From: JAJDIA01 sp031555735
Lineage (GTDB): Bacteria; Bacteroidota; Bacteroidia; Bacteroidales; Tannerellaceae
Length of the DNA stretch: 64,000 bases
Reading direction: 5' to 3'
NCBI GenBank assembly: GCA_031555735.1
Contig: JAVBUE010000004.1
Location: 45,374 to 109,373, forward strand
Shown: positions 23,079 through 31,747 of the stretch, one piece after another
Layout of the letters: each line of letters opens with the position of its first letter
How positions within the stretch are numbered: the first letter of the stretch is position 1
The notes under the pieces: model-generated
The model's input: the letters and a program-made list of their open reading frames with translations, nothing else
Told to the model about the DNA's origin: nothing
Database searches by the model: none
Made by a program: the position numbers and the translations under genes

Positions 23079-25172
23079 CTAAAAAATGCTTACTAATTCG
23101 TGGATGTTCAAATTCAGGGCTGCATAAAACCGCCTGCCCGGCGAAGTTGAGGTATTAAAATTGACAATGGATGCTTTATAATCCAACAGGTTGTTTACTC
23201 CCACTGTTAAGCGTATCGACTTGTATAACTGTTGAGTAAATGCTAAATTCAGCATACTGAAAGCATCGACATGAGCCTCGTAATACGTTTCCTGCACTAC
23301 ACCATTGACGGTAAGTTCGTCGGATACATTGTAATTTTTTTGCCCCATTAATGAAGCCGAGAGGTTGATGTGAGCATCGTATATCCCTCTTGAAAAGCCA
23401 TACTCCAAACGCAAGTTGCCCGAAAGCGGACAGGCTGTGCTTAATTTTACGCCGCTATTATCCTTGGAATAAAGGTAGTTGAACGCACCATGCAGAAACA
23501 GATTGCGTACAATCTTTATTTTGGCGGTAGCTTCCACACCGGCTAAAGTTGTTTTTCCGATATTGACATAATGATATTCTGTTTGGTTGTTGCTCCAAAC
23601 GCCTTCAATTTTATTGTGGAACCAGTTGCCGTATCCGGTAAGTGTAGCATATAACCATGACGAAACGTATTCGCCCGACAGCGATACATAGTTGTTCGTT
23701 TCAGGCTTCAGGTTTTCATTTCCGTAAATCCAAAACATGCCCAGATGATCCCAGTTCATGTATAACTCTTTCAGGGTTGGCGAACGAAAGCCTTTGGCAT
23801 AATTCAACCGCAGGGTTACAGGAAATACTTTATACATCAACGATAATTTGGGGCTTGCATTCCAGCCATACCGTTCGTGATAATCGACACGTACACCACC
23901 GATGACATTGATTTTTTTGTTCAGCGTCCAATCATCCTGCAAAAAAGCGGTTGTATTCCATTGCGATTTTGTTTCCAACTGTCCGGACTCAAACTGGTCG
24001 CCGTACAACGATTCTTGAAGGTACTCTACACCGGCGGTCAAAATCTGATTTTTCCATACCGTGGTATTAAAAATGATTTTGGGCTGAATCAAGTCATTTT
24101 TATAACTCAAATCCTTTTCGTCCAGCAATTCGTACTTATCGTACCGTTTGTAATTATCGGCATAGTATGAGAAGGACAAATTACTCGCACTGTCTATTTT
24201 GTAGTCCAGGTTTGCCCCGTAGGAGAAATCAACGGTGTTCTCGTATTTGTTATTCGGATTAAAATCATATTTATTTAACTCGTAATACATTCCTTTTACC
24301 GACAATGTCCATTTATCACTGAATGCGTAGCTTAATTTTTGGGAAATGTTCAAATCCTGATAGCCGGAGATGCTCGAAGGAGTCTTGCTTTTATTCTCCA
24401 CGACAGTTGTATCGTTCTGCGGATAATATTTGGTGAGACTGTCGGTATCGTACAACTGGTATCCGTCGAAACTTTTATAAACGACGTCGGTATAGGCTTT
24501 GAATTTGTTGAAGTTTAATCCCAACGAAATATTACCGTTCAGGTTGGGCTTATCGACACTTGTACGGAACTTGTACTGGGAATCGTCTTTGGATACATTT
24601 TTATAGTTTTGTTGGTTGGCCTGCCCGTAACGTGCCCCCACGTTTATCTCTACTTTTTTTCGGGCGTTTTTGGTTATGATATTAATCACTCCGCCCATTG
24701 CTTGCGAACCGTAAATAGCCGACGAAGCGCCTTTCACAATTTCAACTCGTTCTATATTATCGAGATTCAGGCGCGAATAGTCAATGTTATTACCTGTTTC
24801 CCCCGCAATACGTTCGCCGTCTATTAAAAAGAGGATATGTTTGGCATCCAATCCCTGCATTTGGATGGATGTTCCAAATCCCACTTCTTGAAAACTTAAT
24901 CCCGGAACTTCTTGTGTCAACAAAGTTTTGACGTCGGCATACCCTCTGTCTTCAATCTGTTTGGCAGTGATGACCTGTGTAATAACAGGCGTGTTTTTCA
25001 GGGTTTTATTGGTTCTTGTAGCAGTAACCACTACTTCATCCAGATTAACTACATCCGTACCAACTTGTGTTGTATCGGATACCGGGCTATTTTGAGCATA
25101 CCCCGGATGGGCAATGCAAATAATTACGAACAGGGCTGTTGATTGAAAAAAAGAAAATATTTTGAATTTCAT
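23079..25172 (-). CDS. TonB-dependent heme/iron receptor (HmuR-like)
   Basis: About 697 residues from the ATG at 25172 (MKFKIFSFFQSTALFVI), with a signal peptide ending at GYAQ. The plug domain runs from the TonB box LDEVVVTATR through LIDGERIAGETG and GASSAIYGSQAMGGVINIITK. The rest is a 22-strand-type barrel ending with an aromatic residue. The heme ligand is inferred from the neighbouring hmuY. The promoter (25197-25228) lies downstream of an alternative ATG at 25199, which rules that start out. Confidence 0.92.
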   Translation of the reverse strand: MKFKIFSFFQSTALFVIICIAHPGYAQNSPVSDTTQVGTDVVNLDEVVVTATRTNKTLKNTPVITQVITAKQIEDRGYADVKTLLTQEVPGLSFQEVGFGTSIQMQGLDAKHILFLIDGERIAGETGNNIDYSRLNLDNIERVEIVKGASSAIYGSQAMGGVINIITKNARKKVEINVGARYGQANQQNYKNVSKDDSQYKFRTSVDKPNLNGNISLGLNFNKFKAYTDVVYKSFDGYQLYDTDSLTKYYPQNDTTVVENKSKTPSSISGYQDLNISQKLSYAFSDKWTLSVKGMYYELNKYDFNPNNKYENTVDFSYGANLDYKIDSASNLSFSYYADNYKRYDKYELLDEKDLSYKNDLIQPKIIFNTTVWKNQILTAGVEYLQESLYGDQFESGQLETKSQWNTTAFLQDDWTLNKKINVIGGVRVDYHERYGWNASPKLSLMYKVFPVTLRLNYAKGFRSPTLKELYMNWDHLGMFWIYGNENLKPETNNYVSLSGEYVSSWLYATLTGYGNWFHNKIEGVWSNNQTEYHYVNIGKTTLAGVEATAKIKIVRNLFLHGAFNYLYSKDNSGVKLSTACPLSGNLRLEYGFSRGIYDAHINLSASLMGQKNYNVSDELTVNGVVQETYYEAHVDAFSMLNLAFTQQLYKSIRLTVGVNNLLDYKASIVNFNTSTSPGRRFYAALNLNIHELVSIF

Positions 25173-25196
25173 TTTGCGCTCGTTTAAGATCGAGTG

Positions 25197-25228
25197 CAAA
25201 GGTAGGGCGGAAAATGACGCTATTCAAT
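25197..25228 (-). promoter_or_regulatory. Promoter of the heme-uptake operon
   Basis: On the minus strand ATTG (25228-25225), 20 nt, TACCTTTG (25204-25197). The -7 box is perfect and the -33 box has one change. Transcription should start near 25193, about 20 nt before the receptor ATG. Confidence 0.7.
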
Positions 25229-25275
25229 CCCTAAACGTAGGTATTTTTAGAACTAAGATGTTGTATGTTTATCGC

Positions 25276-25307
25276 CATTTAAGTATCCATAAGTAGTCAT
25301 AAGTTTC
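25276..25307. promoter_or_regulatory. Short direct repeats upstream of the heme operon promoter
   Basis: CATTTAAGTATC (25276), CATAAGTAGT (25288) and CATAAGTTTC (25298) form three head-to-tail units spaced 10-12 bp, about one helical turn. They are 50-80 bp upstream of the -33 box, a place suited to an activator. The binding protein is unknown. Confidence 0.4.
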
Positions 25308-25402
25308 ACTTCATCGTAAATTAAGTTCTGGCACAAATATAGTACAAATAAACGATAAAAATCGATAATCAAACATCAAAATTAATAATTTTTTAAAAAG
25401 AA

Positions 25403-25435
25403 AATCCGCAGCAAATCAATTATTTACTGCGGATT
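25403..25435 (-). terminator. Terminator of the DUF4834 gene
   Basis: AATCCGCAG (25403-25411) pairs perfectly with CTGCGGATT (25427-25435); on the minus strand it is followed by TTCTTTTT (complement of 25395-25402). It lies 32 nt after the stop codon. Confidence 0.8.
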
Positions 25436-25466
25436 CGATATTGTTGATAATCGTTTTTTAGCGGTT

Positions 25467-25718
25467 TTATTTCACTTCCTCGTAGTCCACGTATTCGCCT
25501 TCGTCTTTGGTGAAGATTTTCTTTTTAGAAGCGGCGTATTCGTTCGGGGGGGTTTGGCGGGAAGAGGTGTTCCGTCCGGTGGTTTGCCTGCGTTGCTGCG
25601 AGCGTTGCCCGCTGTTTCCTCCTCCGAAAATACCTTTGATCATACGAACCACGGAGAATCCCAATAAAGACATCAGGATAAAAAACAGGAAAGCGAGTGT
25701 GAATATGAACTTGATCAT
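25467..25718 (-). CDS. DUF4834 small membrane protein
   Basis: 83 residues: one N-terminal membrane helix (about 3-25, FIFTLAFLFFILMSLLGFSVV), a Gly/Gln/Arg-rich low-complexity middle (IFGGGNSGQRSQQRRQTTGR) and an acidic, Tyr-containing end (KDEGEYVDYEEVK). This matches the Bacteroidales DUF4834 family; function unknown. It follows pssA after 55 nt, but that gap contains a perfect -7 box (TATCTTTG, 25763-25756), so it probably has its own promoter as well. Confidence 0.8.
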   Translation of the reverse strand: MIKFIFTLAFLFFILMSLLGFSVVRMIKGIFGGGNSGQRSQQRRQTTGRNTSSRQTPPNEYAASKKKIFTKDEGEYVDYEEVK

Positions 25719-25773
25719 AAGGCGATTTTTACTTGAAAATGACTTTGTCGAACCGCAAAGATAGCAATTCCGT

Positions 25774-26481
25774 TTAACGCTGTTTGTTAAAAATAGACAA
25801 GATAATATATAAAAGTATAGTAGCCGCTATCCCTGCGAATCCCAGGAAAACAACAAAGGCAATGGCGCAGGCCACCAAAAGATAACGCAACTCATTCCCT
25901 TTCCAGGAGAGCGATTTGGCTTTGAGGGAGAACATCGGTATTTCCGACACCAGCAACAAAGAAGTAGCAACCGCCAAGGCCAGGGCGACACATACGACCA
26001 CCCGCAGATCGACCGGCACAACCGCCAGCGTATGGTAGGTATAGACTAAAGACGACCAGAACAAGGCATGCGCCGGAACGGGTAGGCCGATAAAGGAAGT
26101 CGTCTGCCGTTCGTCGATATTGAATTTAGCCAGCCGCAGACCGGAAAATGTGGGAATGACAAAAGCGAGGTAAGGGATCAGCCCGTACGGCATCTCCCCG
26201 GGTAATACCTGGCAGATATCCCGCAACGCGCTGAACAGCATCATGCCCGGCGCCACACCGAAGCTGACGACATCCGCCAACGAATCCAGCTCTTTCCCCA
26301 TGAGCGAATAGGCTTTCAGCATCCGTGCCGCAAAGCCATCCATGAAATCCAGTACGGCGGCAATGATCACCCAGAGGGTGGCCCACAAGAAATTACCCTG
26401 TAGCGCCATTACCGTAGCGATACATCCGGATACCAGGCTCAGGCTGGTGATGATATTGGGGATATGTTTTCTGATATGCAT
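25774..26481 (-). CDS. pssA: CDP-diacylglycerol--serine O-phosphatidyltransferase
   Basis: 235-residue multi-helix inner-membrane enzyme that makes phosphatidylserine from CDP-diacylglycerol and serine. The CDP-alcohol phosphatidyltransferase signature D-x2-DG-x2-AR-x8-G-x3-D-x3-D is seen in DFMDGFAARMLKAYSLMG and then KELDSLADVVSFG (near 46-76). Its product feeds the phosphatidylserine decarboxylase encoded 5 nt upstream, so the two genes form the phosphatidylethanolamine pathway. Confidence 0.95.
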   Translation of the reverse strand: MHIRKHIPNIITSLSLVSGCIATVMALQGNFLWATLWVIIAAVLDFMDGFAARMLKAYSLMGKELDSLADVVSFGVAPGMMLFSALRDICQVLPGEMPYGLIPYLAFVIPTFSGLRLAKFNIDERQTTSFIGLPVPAHALFWSSLVYTYHTLAVVPVDLRVVVCVALALAVATSLLLVSEIPMFSLKAKSLSWKGNELRYLLVACAIAFVVFLGFAGIAATILLYIILSIFNKQR

Positions 26482-26486
26482 ACTAA

Positions 26487-27155
26487 TTAACGGAGCGTTT
26501 GCAGCCGGGCGATCGGCGTCTGATTACCCGTCACTTTCTGATCCATCTCAACCAGCACCTCCACATCCAAGGGAAGAAAGACGTCCACGCGGGATCCGAA
26601 TTTGATAAAACCCATCTGTTCGTCCACGTGGCAAGGCTCACCCACTTTGGCGTAGGTAACGATGCGTCGCGCCATTGCTCCGGCAATCTGGCGGGTCAGT
26701 ATATCCACGCCGTGGCGGGTGGTGATGACAACCGTCGAACGTTCGTTCTCCGTACTGCTCTTTGGCAGGTAGGCGGCCATGAAGCGCCCGTTGTGGTGGG
26801 TCACATATTTCACCGTTCCGTTCACCGGAAACCAGTTGGCATGTACATTGAATACAGACATGAAGATGGATATCTGCATGCATTTGGTATGCAGCACTTC
26901 GTTCTCCATCACTTCTTCGATGGCGACGATCGTACCGTCTGCAGGCGCGATCACCAGCCCTTCCGAATCATACGGGAAACGGCGGTAGGGACTGCGGAAG
27001 AAGTTGAGGACAAGCAGAAACAGGATGGAGGAGACGGATGCCACCGCATAAAACAACAGATTACGGCCGGCGGAGTAGTATAAGGCTACATTAATGACGA
27101 ACAATACCGTAAACAATGTCAACAGTATGCCGGTTCCTTCCCTATGTACTTTCAT
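26487..27155 (-). CDS. psd: Phosphatidylserine decarboxylase
   Basis: 222 residues, the short Psd form. Two N-terminal helices (about 12-30 and 33-50) anchor it in the membrane. The pyruvoyl-forming self-cleavage site is the Gly-Ser in MGFIKFGSRVDVFLP (near 186-200). Other blocks: SEGLVIAPADGTIVAIEE and ISIFMSVFNVHANWFPVNG (conserved His). It converts phosphatidylserine to phosphatidylethanolamine, the main zwitterionic lipid. First gene of psd-pssA, with a strong promoter at 27186-27215. Confidence 0.94.
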   Translation of the reverse strand: MKVHREGTGILLTLFTVLFVINVALYYSAGRNLLFYAVASVSSILFLLVLNFFRSPYRRFPYDSEGLVIAPADGTIVAIEEVMENEVLHTKCMQISIFMSVFNVHANWFPVNGTVKYVTHHNGRFMAAYLPKSSTENERSTVVITTRHGVDILTRQIAGAMARRIVTYAKVGEPCHVDEQMGFIKFGSRVDVFLPLDVEVLVEMDQKVTGNQTPIARLQTLR

Positions 27156-27185
27156 CCGTTTGATAGCTCAACGCTTTATTTGCTG

Positions 27186-27215
27186 CAAAAATATTCATTT
27201 TTAGTCAATATCAAA
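27186..27215 (-). promoter_or_regulatory. Promoter of psd-pssA
   Basis: On the minus strand TTTG (27215-27212), 18 nt, TATTTTTG (27193-27186). Both boxes match consensus. The -33 box overlaps the last codons of the upstream helicase gene. The leader is about 27 nt. Confidence 0.7.
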
Positions 27216-30200
27216 GAAACACCTCTTCTATTTTATCTAATTCGACGTACCAGAGATAACCTTTTATGTCTTTATAGCCCATTTCCTGTATCAGTTTCAG
27301 GTAATACCGGACCTGCGCCGGGTATCGCTTGTCTTCTTTGCCTCCGAACTTATAATCCACAACAATGGCTTTCCCGTCGCGGATCATGACCCGGTCTGGA
27401 CGGCGGGAGGCGCCTTGATCGAACAAAATATCCACTTCATTCAGGACACGGCTTTTCCCATCGTACCAGGAGGCGACGGACGGCAATCGGACCAAAGCCC
27501 TGAGACGGTCGCTGATCCGTTCCGCCTCATCCCGGTTGATCAGGCCGGCTTGCCGGTATCCTTCCACGGCTTGCGGGATATCACCGGCCACGCGTATCTT
27601 GCTGACGATCTCATGCATCAGGGCTCCCTGCTTGCGCTGTACGTCGGCAAAGAGGTATTCGCGGGCATGCAATCGCAGCCGCAACCGGTCGCCCGGTGCG
27701 ATGGAATCGAGGTTTTTAATCGTTTCTTCTGTCATCCCCGCTCCTTCCGCCGCTTTGTGAGGCGGCTTCCACCAGGGGCCAGATTCATAGACGCCCGTTT
27801 GCCAGTCGAACCGGTCCGACAGAGGAGCCAGTTCTTCGTCCGACGCCTCCATTTCGGCATCCGTATATAGCCCAGCCCACAGCAAATCCGCGATGGAAAC
27901 GATCTTTTCTATCGCTCCCGTATGTTCGTTCAGCTTTTTGGGACGGGGAGCAAAAACGATCAGTTCTTCCTTCGCCCGGGTGAACGCTACATATAATGTA
28001 TTGAGATTATCGATGGCGGCATGGAGCTTTTCACGGAAGAAATCGTCGGCAAAAATGGTCTGCCCCAACACCTGTCCGTATCGGACGGGGACGAGCGGCA
28101 GGCGGTTGAAAGGCGCTTCGCCGGGTCGGCACCAGAGGATCACCGGCTGGAGGGGCTTGTGGTCGATCTCCCAATCGCAGAAAGGAACGATCACAGCTTT
28201 GAATCCCAACCCTTTCGATTTATGTACGGTCAGGATACGGATCGCGTTCTGGTTGTCCGGCGTCGCAATCGTCTTGCGGTAACCCGTCTCATCCCACCAG
28301 GAAAGGAACAGGCTTACGTCGGCGCTTTCTTTTTGGGTAAACTCGGTCACCATATCCAGGAATGCCTGGATGAACGCCTGTTCATTTTCCGCGAATCCAC
28401 CGCTGAAAAGGCGATAAATACCCTCCGTAATTTCATAGAGCGACAGCCGCGACAGCGCCATCAGTTCTTCGTACAGCGCTTCGGGGAAGGCGGACTCCAT
28501 GGCCGTCGTTTTCCGGATATACACATAATAAGAATACCGCGCGATCGCCTCCCGGGTTGGATCATCCGGCCGGCCCAGGTAACGCAGAAGGACGATGAGG
28601 AAACGCACCGCCGGCGAACTGTTCACAAACAGGGCGTCGTCCGAGATAATGTCGTATGCATATCGATCGGAGGGATGCACCTCTTTCCAGGTCAGCAGTT
28701 TGTCGGCCACCAACGCTCCTTCCTGGTTGGTACGGGTGAGGATGGCGATGTCTTTCAACCGGTAGCCGTTGTCCTGCAACTGCTCGATCACACCGGGAAG
28801 GCGGCTAAGCGCTTCCTCTTTCCAGTCGCTTTCCCCATCATCCGATGCACGCGACAGAAATTCCACCCGCACATGTCCGTCTTGCAGCCTGAAGGGCGGA
28901 GCCACCTCCTGATTAGACTTCTGGTAGGCGGAAATGATCTTGCCTGCATACGCCATTTGTTCGGTTTTAGGCAACGAAGAAGTCTCCAACACCTCGTTAT
29001 ATAACTGTTGCAGGATGGCCGGAGTTACGGTGAAAAGGGCATTATTGAAGGTTACTACCTCCCGGTGGCTGCGCCAATTCAGCTTCAATGTCTCTTCCTT
29101 TAACTGACCGGCGGGGAAGTCGCGCCCCACCTGCTGATCCAGCAATTCCCAGTCGGAATTACGGAAGCGGTAAATGCTCTGCTTCACATCTCCCACGATC
29201 AGGTTCGCCTGGTCGTGCGCCATACTCTCTTTCAACAGAGGGAGGAAATTGCTCCATTGCATACCGCTTGTGTCTTGGAACTCATCGATCATGTAATGAT
29301 CCACCGTCGTACCCGTCTTTTCATAAATAAACGGGGCGTCACTGCCATCGATCACCTTATGCAGCAGTTCGGTGGTATCGGCGATCAGCATGATATTCCT
29401 TTCTTCCCGGTACGCGGCGATTTGGCGGGATATATCCGTAAGGATACCCAACGTATAATAATAGCGGGAAATCTCTTTGGCCGTATAATAGGCGGTGAGG
29501 TTGTTGAAAAAAGCGACAATGGAGCATACGCAATCGTTCATCCCTTCCGCATACACCCGGCTGATCCGCTCCCGTACATCCGGAGGGGTGGTTTTCTTGA
29601 AATAACCATCCACATTGTCGGCCAGGGCGGTGAAGGTATTTGTCGGGCTCTTCATCTCTCCTCCCGCCAGTTTGTCGAAGTAGCCCTGTAAGGTCTGTTG
29701 TCCTTTATTGTAGTCGGCCGCATCCAACCCGTGGCGGTTGATCAGTGAAAGGCCGATTTCACCGAGCTTTTTGGCCTCCGCTTCGGTAGAACGGATGAGT
29801 GCGTAGAGATCATCGCGATACGCCTCCAGCATTTTCTTATCAGTCGAAAGCGGCGACGATTCCATCCCGGAGGCTTTATAACTTTCCTTGAACAATTCGC
29901 CTGCCAGTACCCGTATCTCCCGCCGCAGGTTCCACTCACCGCCCCCCTCGATCTTGTCGTCGGCAAAGCGCAACAGCCAGCCCAGCAGTTCGCGACTTTC
30001 GGGCTGTTCAAGGTTGGCCAGGAGACGGTCGATCGTCTCCGTCAGTACCCGGTCACGATCCATTTCGATCCCATATCCTCCCTGCAAGCCGATCTCCCGG
30101 GTAAACGCGCGCATCGTCTGCTGGAAAAAACGGTCGATGGTACTGATATTGAAGGCCGAATAATCATGCAGGATGGCGATCAGTATATCGTGGGCTTTTT

Positions 30201-30450
30201 TCCGTACCGCCGTCTCCGTTAGCTCATATTGCCGGCAGAGGGCTGGCACATGGTCGTCGCCACGTCCGGTTGCGATCTCATGCAAGGCTTTGATGATCCG
30301 CTCCTTCATTTCTTCCGTCGCCTTATTGGTAAAGGTAACCGCCAGGATCCGGCGGTAGGCATACGGGTGGCTGAAAAGCAACATCAGGTAATCACCCGTC
30401 AATTGATAGGTTTTACCGGCGCCGGCAGAGGCTCTGTAAACAGTCAGCAT
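27211..30450 (-). CDS. AddA-like UvrD-family helicase with C-terminal nuclease domain
   Basis: 1079 residues. Superfamily 1A helicase: Walker A SAGAGKTY (8-15), Walker B/motif II DEFQDTSG (near 388), RILTVHKSKGLGFKAVIVPF, and motif VI YVAFTRAKEEL (near 820). The C-terminal part has a PD-(D/E)xK nuclease core, with the Asp in RPDRVMIRDG and the following VDYKFG (near 1020-1035). This is the AddA/RecB layout for resecting double-strand DNA ends before RecA loading. AddB would be the partner and is not in the window. It starts 21 nt after the SUI1-like gene, so the two form an operon. Confidence 0.9.
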   Translation of the reverse strand: MLTVYRASAGAGKTYQLTGDYLMLLFSHPYAYRRILAVTFTNKATEEMKERIIKALHEIATGRGDDHVPALCRQYELTETAVRKKAHDILIAILHDYSAFNISTIDRFFQQTMRAFTREIGLQGGYGIEMDRDRVLTETIDRLLANLEQPESRELLGWLLRFADDKIEGGGEWNLRREIRVLAGELFKESYKASGMESSPLSTDKKMLEAYRDDLYALIRSTEAEAKKLGEIGLSLINRHGLDAADYNKGQQTLQGYFDKLAGGEMKSPTNTFTALADNVDGYFKKTTPPDVRERISRVYAEGMNDCVCSIVAFFNNLTAYYTAKEISRYYYTLGILTDISRQIAAYREERNIMLIADTTELLHKVIDGSDAPFIYEKTGTTVDHYMIDEFQDTSGMQWSNFLPLLKESMAHDQANLIVGDVKQSIYRFRNSDWELLDQQVGRDFPAGQLKEETLKLNWRSHREVVTFNNALFTVTPAILQQLYNEVLETSSLPKTEQMAYAGKIISAYQKSNQEVAPPFRLQDGHVRVEFLSRASDDGESDWKEEALSRLPGVIEQLQDNGYRLKDIAILTRTNQEGALVADKLLTWKEVHPSDRYAYDIISDDALFVNSSPAVRFLIVLLRYLGRPDDPTREAIARYSYYVYIRKTTAMESAFPEALYEELMALSRLSLYEITEGIYRLFSGGFAENEQAFIQAFLDMVTEFTQKESADVSLFLSWWDETGYRKTIATPDNQNAIRILTVHKSKGLGFKAVIVPFCDWEIDHKPLQPVILWCRPGEAPFNRLPLVPVRYGQVLGQTIFADDFFREKLHAAIDNLNTLYVAFTRAKEELIVFAPRPKKLNEHTGAIEKIVSIADLLWAGLYTDAEMEASDEELAPLSDRFDWQTGVYESGPWWKPPHKAAEGAGMTEETIKNLDSIAPGDRLRLRLHAREYLFADVQRKQGALMHEIVSKIRVAGDIPQAVEGYRQAGLINRDEAERISDRLRALVRLPSVASWYDGKSRVLNEVDILFDQGASRRPDRVMIRDGKAIVVDYKFGGKEDKRYPAQVRYYLKLIQEMGYKDIKGYLWYVELDKIEEVFL

Positions 30451-30471
30451 AAGCGGAAGAACCGGCAGCGG

Positions 30472-30816
30472 TTAGATAATACGGCTTTTGGCATATCCTT
30501 CTTTCTGCAGGATTTCGAGCACTTTCTGCCGCAGGTCGCCCTGGACGATCATTTCCCCGTCTTTAGCCGATCCGCCAACGCCGCATTTGACTTTCAGCAG
30601 TTTGCCGAGGGCTTCCAGATCCGCAGCCGTACCCCGGAATCCGGTGACGAGCGTAACCATCTTCCCTCCCCTGTTCCGCTTATCGAGTGAAATGCGCAGC
30701 TGTTGCTTTTCTTTCGGAAGCGTCACTTCCTCGGCTTCGTTGCCGGTGTTGTATGCATAATCCGGATTGGTGGAATACATCACTCCCAAACGGTCTTTCC
30801 AGTCGTTGTTCTTCAT
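30472..30816 (-). CDS. SUI1/eIF1-like translation factor (YciH type)
   Basis: 114 residues. The C-terminal 70 residues form the SUI1 fold: LRISLDKRNRGGKMVTLVTGF, KLLKVKCGVGGSAKDGEMIVQGDL, VLEILQKEGY. Bacterial YciH is related to eukaryotic eIF1 and can influence start-codon selection in vitro; the cellular role in Bacteroidales is not known. It is the first gene of an operon with the AddA-like nuclease. Confidence 0.9.
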   Translation of the reverse strand: MKNNDWKDRLGVMYSTNPDYAYNTGNEAEEVTLPKEKQQLRISLDKRNRGGKMVTLVTGFRGTAADLEALGKLLKVKCGVGGSAKDGEMIVQGDLRQKVLEILQKEGYAKSRII

Positions 30817-31095
30817 ATCTGATGTTTAAACAACGAAGTTACGGTTTTTCCACTTACAGACCCTGTTTCTTCAGAAAAGAATTTTCCATCCTCTTTGATA
30901 CAAAGAATGTTTTCGCTTTCAGGCTTTGATTTCTACTATATTTTCTATAACTTGCCGCTGTTTATCAGTAAAATTGGCTGGACAGTTACTTTGAAGTGAC
31001 ATTTTGTATAAAACAACGCAATAGCGCCCATTTATAAAACTGATATTCGATGTATTGCACTATACTTAAGGTTCAAAACAACTGCTAAATAATCG

Positions 31096-31647
31096 ATGGA
31101 GTTCGAGAATACAATTCAATACGATTCCCTTTATGAAACGCATGTAGATGAAATGTTTGCGTATGGCATGGCATTCGGTATCGATAAAGAAACAGTTTTG
31201 GATGCAATTCACGATGTATTTCTCCAGATTTATGAACGGAAAGACTCCCTCCACATCCACTCAAATGCAAAATTCTTCTTTCTTAGCTGTCTAAAAAATC
31301 GTTTGTTCACTATAAAGCGAAAAGAAATTCCCTTTGAACCACTTGAAAAAATAAATGAATACAGTTTTTCCATTTCTGTTAGCGGCCTGGAGGAAATCAT
31401 AGAAGAAGAGGAGGATCGTAAAAGATTGACCGCTAAAATAGAATCCATGTTAAACCGACTAACCAGTAAACAGCGGGAGGTCGTTTATCTGAGATATATG
31501 CAAAACCTAAATTACGAGGAGATAGCTATGTTGCTGCATATCACCCCCAAAGCAGTGAGAAAATTAAACTACAGAGCTCTTGCCCGCATGAAAGGGCATT
31601 ATGGGATCCTTTTCTTACTTCTTTTATCGAACTACTCATTCAATTAG
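31096..31647 (+). CDS. ECF-type RNA polymerase sigma factor
   Basis: 183 residues. Sigma region 2 spans about 10-75 (DEMFAYGMAFGIDKETVLDAIHDVFLQIYE, then FFLSCLKNRLFTIKRKE) and region 4 about 118-168 (LTSKQREVVYLRYMQNLNYEEIAMLL, HITPKAVRKLNYRALARMK). It resembles the sigma-70 factors that control SusC/SusD loci in Bacteroidetes. It is convergent with the susD gene and probably pairs with the FecR protein at the other end of the locus. The gene is very AT-rich (one 60-base line is about 27% G+C). A hydrophobic LLLLSNYSFN tail is unusual. Confidence 0.88.
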   Translation: MEFENTIQYDSLYETHVDEMFAYGMAFGIDKETVLDAIHDVFLQIYERKDSLHIHSNAKFFFLSCLKNRLFTIKRKEIPFEPLEKINEYSFSISVSGLEEIIEEEEDRKRLTAKIESMLNRLTSKQREVVYLRYMQNLNYEEIAMLLHITPKAVRKLNYRALARMKGHYGILFLLLLSNYSFN

Positions 31648-31684
31648 CCCTTCCTGTTTTCCGGGACAACAAGAAAATGAAAAA

Positions 31685-31712
31685 ACAGGGAGACAACAAC
31701 TTGCCTCCCTGT
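31685..31712 (-). terminator. Terminator of the susC-susD operon
   Basis: ACAGGGAG (31685-31692) pairs with CTCCCTGT (31705-31712), extended by CAA/TTG inside; on the minus strand it is followed by TTTTT (complement of 31681-31685). It lies 36 nt after the susD stop. Confidence 0.85.
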
Positions 31713-31747
31713 AAATTCACCTCATTAATAACACGCAAGACAGACTC

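Noticed and set aside
25173..25199. N-terminal extension of the TonB receptor to 25199
   Set aside because: The extension overlaps the predicted -7 box and transcription start, and the signal peptide fits the start at 25172.
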